The notes under the pieces: generated by a model | Seen by the model: the letters and a program-made list of their open reading frames with translations, nothing else | What the model was told of the DNA's origin: nothing | Databases searched by the model: none | Shown here: positions 58,711-64,000 of the stretch, one piece after another | Layout of the letters: each line of letters starts with the position of its first letter | Position numbering within the stretch: the stretch's first letter is position 1 | NCBI GenBank assembly: GCA_003508835.1 | Contig: PUFA01000034.1 | Span: 6,412,501-6,476,500 of the forward strand | From: Eonycteris spelaea | Lineage: Eukaryota; Chordata; Mammalia; Chiroptera; Pteropodidae | Length of the DNA: 64,000 nt | Direction of reading: 5' to 3' | Program-made: the position numbers and the translations under genes

Positions 58711-59184
58711 TTAGGGGAGGAAGCATTCCTGCAGGGCAGTGGGTGGAGAGAAGGAAGAAACCTGCCTCAAAGGCAGGCTGCTTCCAGAGAGATCGATGGC
58801 TGAGGACGCAATGCCCACCCACCCTCTATGCCCACCCTGGGAGGGGTTCTCATCATCCTCCTTCTTATTCGAGATGAGAGGATGGGCAACAGGGAGAGAG
58901 GCAGCAGCTTCTTCCTGGGCCCTTTCTTGGGAGGGGTGGAGCGGGTGAAGAAGAGCCAGCTTTATGGGCCAGGATGATTTGGTTCGTAGGATTGGAAGGG
59001 GCTTCGGGATGGCCTTTAGAGGAGCTCTTCTTGGAGCACCTCTGACGATTTCCTTGCTGCCCTCGTAGAAGAGCCACACAGAGGGGACTGCCTCTTCTTC
59101 AAGGTGGCCCTGCTGAGAAGAACTTGGAGTCAGTACTGCTAATAGGTATAGAGCAGCCCCCGCCTGCTCTGTGTGATGAGACAC
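58711..59184 (-). other. Open frame of 157 codons, unrecognised, probably not a gene
   Basis: This is the longest frame that does not overlap a repeat I recognise. The conceptual product has no motif, signal peptide or membrane segment that I can identify, and its composition follows the local GC-rich DNA (many P, S, A and E). A plus-strand frame and a second minus frame overlap it, which is typical of chance openness. I see no neighbouring exon, promoter or polyadenylation site that would support a transcript. Confidence 0.15.
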
Positions 59185-59375
59185 CTCGTTCTGCGAGGTT
59201 ATTTTCAGGGGATAATGTTCCAGGGCAGAGGGAAAAACCCTTCTTTTTCTTGGTAAGCTGTTGACTTTGTTAGACTTCCCTCTAGAACAAAATTTTATCC
59301 TGAGTGTATAGAAAAATGAGGAATATACCCATTATGAAATAATTTACATGCCAATACGTTACTGGATAATTTGAA
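59185..59375. other. Unclassified noncoding DNA
   Basis: Nothing recognised. Confidence 0.4.
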
Positions 59376-59379
59376 AACC

Positions 59380-59525
59380 AATAACACTGGCCTAAGACTT
59401 AAGAGGATTATTGTTCTACTATTGATGTGAACCACCTGTGGGATGTTGACTGTGTCTGGATACATCCCTTAACCACTTTGGATGCCAGTGTTGTTATCCA
59501 TACCAGGTTATATCTGGTGGGAACT
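59380..59525 (+). mobile_element. Possible MIR fragment, sense
   Basis: The segments 'gtgggatgttgactgtgtct', 'acatcccttaaccactttgg' and 'atgccagtgttgttatccat' fit a decayed MIR core. Confidence 0.4.
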
Positions 59526-61099
59526 TCCAGGCTTCATGTCCCCCACGGTAATGATCTGCTGAGATCCTAAGAACAGGGAGAAGGCTCCTGGCTGACTTGG
59601 CGTTAAACATCAACTTGCGCATCTACAAAGATTTTTAGAGCAGTAGAAAGGAGTTGAATTTGACACAAACGCATGGTCTATTTCTGGTTGTCACTGTCTT
59701 AGCAAGTAGCCAGATTGCCTCCTTATCTTGTTTACTAGTTGAAATATTTTATTTACAAACACTGTCTAATTAGGAAAGACAAAAAGCATCACAGAGCAAA
59801 GTGATGGTAACAGGTTCAAAAGACCTCTGGGTAATATTTCACAGGGAGGTCATCTCTGTGACTAAACCTTGTTGCTGCTGAGAATGGGTTCTTTTAAGTC
59901 TCTGAAGCATTAAGAAAGACATTGATTTCCCGTAAATATAAATCAGAGAGTGTGAATATACATTTATAGGAAAATCTATATAGGAGGAAATAAGGGAAGA
60001 ACAAATGGATTTCTTTAGTGGTAAAAATTAGTACGTGAGAGGCTACATTGTTACAGATGCTCAGTCTCATTTCTCCATGGTGGCCCTGCAACAAAGAAAG
60101 GACCATCTTAGACAGTGTCCCTTTTTACAAAAATGTTAAGGTAAGGGGAAAAAATGAGACAGCACTAAGTAGGATTCCAGGAATATATGCGGCAAAGGTT
60201 CCTTTCTTTTAAAGTTCAATACTGGTGTTCTGCCCTTTTATTTTTTTCTTTTAAAGGAAATATTTTGAAAACTGAGATTTGTACTGGGAACTAGTGACCA
60301 GTCATAAGTCTTTTCTACTCTGGAAACTTGGTTGCAGTCCAGTTCGAATAGATTAGCTAAGTGTTATTCCAGTTACAGTCCAGCTTGGTTTTCTTTTTTG
60401 GAATCGAGTAGTTTTATACAATTAATTGCCGTTCACTTCAGTTAAGAAAAAATATTACACCAACTGTCAGATTTCTCAATTTTCTCCCAAGCTTGAGACC
60501 TTTTAGTTTTGACAGTAGTATATACCTTGTTTTGCTGTTGAATCCACTGAGGACAGATTCTGTGTCTTTCTGAACCTACTCTGGATCGTCACCATTTAAT
60601 AAATTCTCACCCTCTTTAATAAAATTAAGTGTGCGATTTAAAAATTATGGTAAGACTTGGAAAGTGGAAGTGATTTTCATAGGCTTACATAGTTAGTTCC
60701 TGATATGGATTGGACACTTCCCTGATTTATGAAGAACTTTGCTCCTCGTTGCCATGGTTTTGAGCTAAATGGATACTTGACCATACTCAGACCAAAGCAC
60801 TAGGTCTTAAAAAGGATGCCTTCGCCTGGTTTGTGCGTGCTCCCCCCCTTGCCCACCCCAAGCCTTAGTATTACTTAAAATTATGAACAGGGCATATATG
60901 TCTGGAAAAATCAGTCATAATTTATAACTCATTAAAATTAGAATGATGATGGGTTATATTAATGGCTTAAGGTATCTTCCACGTTACTAATGCTTTGGGA
61001 GATTCTAAGCCAATTTACTGTCTGTTGAGTAGAAGAAATTTTCCTGAAAGACTAAAGTAGTTTCAGATATATAGATGCAAATGCAGCTGTAGATTGTGT
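59526..61099. other. Unclassified AT-rich noncoding DNA
   Basis: A segment at 60540-60610 might be an L2 tail ('gaggacagattctgtgtctt'), but this is not firm. No gene is seen. Confidence 0.4.
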
Positions 61100-61100
61100 A

Positions 61101-61134
<34 letters not shown>

Positions 61135-61136
61135 CA
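61100..61136. repeat. (CA)n microsatellite
   Basis: A pure CA run to about 61127 is followed by CACTCACACTCAC. Confidence 0.95.
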
Positions 61137-63685
61137 CTGCATTTTAAGGGAATGGCACACATACTGGGCTATTGCATCGTACCTCTCCAGGGGCCACTAT
61201 TCACCTGATGGACAAGGCAAACGGGAACACCCTGGAGTTGTTCCAAGGTAGTGCTGGATTTGTGTATTAGAATCTGTCAGAGCTGTCATCATATAAATGT
61301 GTAACTTCATCAGCCATGTTTTCAGATTATTTTAAAACTTTTTAATCACATATAATTTCTTACGTATCACTTTTTTTTGAGTGAAATTGTTTTGCCAGAA
61401 AACCGATTGTACTTAGAAACGAAATCTAATTTGGATGAGGCTGGTGAATTTGATGAGATGTATTTCAGAGGTTGTTGCTCTAGCATAAGTACATTTAATG
61501 TAGCTGAACCCTGTTCTACTTGTTGGCAAGATAAATGGTGCAATCGGGAAGTCCTCGAATAGAACTTAAGCTATGACAGTTCTCCCTTGGCTTCCACCAT
61601 AATGTCTGGGATTCCTAATAGTCATTCCTTTGAGTCATGGCATTATGTCCACAAAGGCTCCTAGGAGGCCTGTTAAAATTATGATGTGCCCCACTCAAAT
61701 GGAGCAACAGGCACCCCATTAGCCATTATTATTCATTCAACCAATAAAACATTAAGGACCTCATATATTTTCAGACAATAAGCTATAGTGTGTGTAAACC
61801 CCACTTCTGAAGAGCATTCGAAGCAACCTAAAATAAAAAGCGTAGACAGACAGACTTATTCTAAAAGCGTAAATTATCTGAAAAGACAGATGGGAGAAGT
61901 GTGTATGTTCCGGCAGAGTGCTCCAGTGTGTGTCGTGGTTGTGGTTGCAGAGTGTCGGTCGTGGTTTACTATGAATGCCGTCATTAGCAAACAGCACGAT
62001 GTGCCCTGGGATAAAGTCATTCAGGTCCTTCCTCCTCCTCCTGACTCCCGGAGCTGAACCGTGATCGCCATTTTTCATCTTCCACAGTGGAGTAGAAAGT
62101 CACAAGAACGGGGGAGCTGATGGACGTGCACCAGGGTAGCCTAGTTCTTACTTTTGCACGTATTTCTCCTGTTTAGCTTCAATTTGCCGGTAAGTTCAAG
62201 GGATGCGATTTCTCTGCATTTTTCAGTACACATTTGATTGAAGAGCCAGAGGCCTCCTCAGAAGCCCTCCCATGTCAGTGGAAGGGGAGCCTTGCCAAAG
62301 AGCAGAATGCATGATCACAGATCCACAGATTCGAGGGTGGGGCAGCCACTCTCTAAAAAGCAAATACATATTTTAGAATCAATTATTTATGCAAAGATTT
62401 CAGTTCAAAAACTGAAACTTTAGTTCCATGTCCATTTTCCTGTGCAACTCGTGGATGCTGCTTCGGGTGCAACTGGAATGTAAGGTTCGTGGCGGGCTCC
62501 TCCTCAGAAGAATGAGGTGTGTGTGAGGATGTTTGTTTGAAATACACAGCATCAGGTCCTCCTTCCTTTTTTGTGGGCCATCCCCTTCCACTTGTCCCTT
62601 TGATTCAGGTAGGCTGTCATATCTGACACCAGAAGTGGAGTCTGTGACCCAAGTGTGTCATCAGAGCACCCAAGTCTCTGTGGTTTGTTTCAGTGATGGG
62701 AATGAGTGAATCCAGAGAATGTGCAGGAGCTGCTGAAAAAAAAAATTTTTTTTTTCCTCTTTTCTGCTGGACTGAACGGGAGAATATGAGCCTGAGTTCT
62801 TAGGATTCAACACATGGAACCTGAAAATGAAAATACAATAGGAAGCAGAGTCAAGAGGAAGAATTTTGGTTCTCAGGTCATCATTTGAGTCTCTGAATCA
62901 AACCATCCCCGAGACTAGAACTCATCCCCACATGTGCCGCAAGTGTGGGTGGTGCCGATGACAGACTTACATCCACCAAAAAGGCTGTGGTGAGGCCAGT
63001 CAGCTGCTTCATCTGAGACACCAGCAACTGCAGAGGTTTCCAGACGTAAAGGGCAGTAAATGCTATCTTTTTAAAACTTTGCGAGCTCTACTGAATTTGA
63101 TTTTTTGTTTTCCTTTTTAAAAAACACTTACTGTAAAGATTTTAAATCAAATTAAGAGGAGAACTATCTTTCTGAATTCCTTCAACTAAATGTAACCTGT
63201 GGTATCTTTCTAACTCTCTTAGTAATTTGTATCACTTTTTGTGGAAGACTTATTTTTCTATCTTTCTCATTACCACAATAATTTTAATTGGCTTTTGAGA
63301 GAGGACAGTCATTGCACATTTTGTAACACAGTCCTCTCCTCCCACATCAGTATACGTTAACTGAAGTTACCTGAAAGCATGTGTGAAGTCAGGTTACGGA
63401 TACCTGAAATTCAGGAAGCGAGCCCAGAAATTAGGTAAGATTAAATGTGAAGCCAAGATTTATGATACTTGAAATCCGTCCTAATTAATAGTTGCCCATC
63501 ACTAATGAAGAGGAATAGATGTATGTAGAACTTCCAAACAATAGCTAATCCCTGTGTAAGATAGGCTTTGTTTCAGACCTATTCAAAACTTGCATGTAGG
63601 TGCACAGTCCTTTGCCAAACAGACTGCTTTAAAATGATGGCGGATTTTCTCTGCTCCTTCATTTGTTTTAATTTCTATCTGTTGT
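61137..63685. other. Mostly unique-looking noncoding DNA
   Basis: About 2.5 kb has no clear repeat. The 61800-62150 part is relatively CpG-rich for the window and open on both strands (89 and 105 codons), without domains. A mirrored A/T run (AAAAAAAAAATTTTTTTTTT type) lies at 62736-62755. Confidence 0.4.
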
Positions 63686-63689
63686 GCTA

Positions 63690-63765
63690 GACTGGCAGCT
63701 CCTTAACTTATATCCAAAAGACTTGATACTCAGATTTATTGAATGAATGATTACAGTATGGAATG
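63690..63765 (+). mobile_element. Possible L2 3' end
   Basis: A 'gctagactggcagctcctta' piece and the closing 'ttattgaatgaatgatta' resemble a short L2 tail whose middle is decayed. Confidence 0.45.
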
Positions 63766-63870
63766 AATGCCATTTTCTCCTCTTATTTTCATTTCTCATT
63801 TGAAGTGCTTCCTACTAATTTTGCCTACTGCTTTCTGCTTTTGCCTGCTGTTCAGGTGGCTCATTATAGG

Positions 63871-63907
63871 GTGTATGTGAGTGTGTGTGGTGTGTGTGTG
63901 TGTGTGG
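63871..63907. repeat. (TG)n microsatellite, interrupted
   Basis: A TG array has GTATGTGA and GG interruptions. Confidence 0.92.
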
Positions 63908-64000
63908 CATAAGTGGGGGAATTGAGGTACTGTTAACTTTGTATCTTCTAGAACTCTTTAATATCAAAATATTTCTTCCTCTTTCCTCAGTTTCCTGTGT

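Overview
This window is nuclear DNA of a placental mammal. I found no protein-coding gene, rRNA, tRNA, CRISPR array or intact mobile element. The AT-rich base composition, CpG depletion, dinucleotide microsatellites and dense old transposon remnants (MIR, L2, MLT1, MER20, MER5, L1M, Tigger) are typical of an intergenic desert or a very large intron. Open reading frames are short (longest 184 codons), and the long ones overlap repeats or low-complexity DNA. The 3' ends of the two least decayed L1 copies (32.1-33.2 kb and 49.4-49.9 kb) resemble laurasiatherian L1s and look most like bat L1s to me. No Alu, B1/B2, carnivore SINEC, bovine Bov-tA, horse ERE or vespertilionid VES element was seen. 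My best guess is therefore a bat lineage poor in recent SINEs. This rests on memory of consensus sequences, not on a search.

Layout. 0-10 kb: MIR, MER5-type and L2/L1-type fragments, several (TG)n/(CA)n arrays, a 113-bp TTCC tract, and an ancient repeat (4.8-5.6 kb) split by a MIR. 10-17 kb: an MLT1 LTR, a MER20, a 30-bp dimer microsatellite and a relic of an L1/HAL1-type ORF1. 17-28 kb: MIRs, a second MER20, L2 tails, oligo-T, a complementary pair of CAAAA/TTTTG tracts, a MER5-type element and an L1M 3' end. 28-30 kb: a long copy of the ancient repeat. 30-32.1 kb: repeat-poor unique DNA. 32.1-33.2 kb: an antisense L1 covering the ORF2 C-terminal region and 3' UTR. 33-35.4 kb: unique DNA. 35.4-38 kb: an LTR-like complex bracketed by a 108-bp direct repeat. 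38-40.9 kb: mostly unique DNA. 41-47 kb: a hAT element, an MLT1 LTR, and L1M and L2 tails. 48.3-50.1 kb: another ancient-repeat copy split by a sense L1 3' end. 50.4-51.2 kb: two diverged copies of one ERVL-type LTR in tandem. 51.27-51.53 kb: a Tigger-type remnant with a very CpG-dense core. 52-64 kb: mostly unique DNA with a few MIRs and microsatellites.

There is no gene system to reconstruct. The signals most worth a second look are the CpG-dense tandem TCTCGCGATG block at 51.4 kb, the paired LTR copies, the sharply bounded 108-bp duplication and the repeat-poor blocks that could be conserved noncoding elements. Boundaries of old repeats are estimates by eye, usually good to about 10-30 bases.
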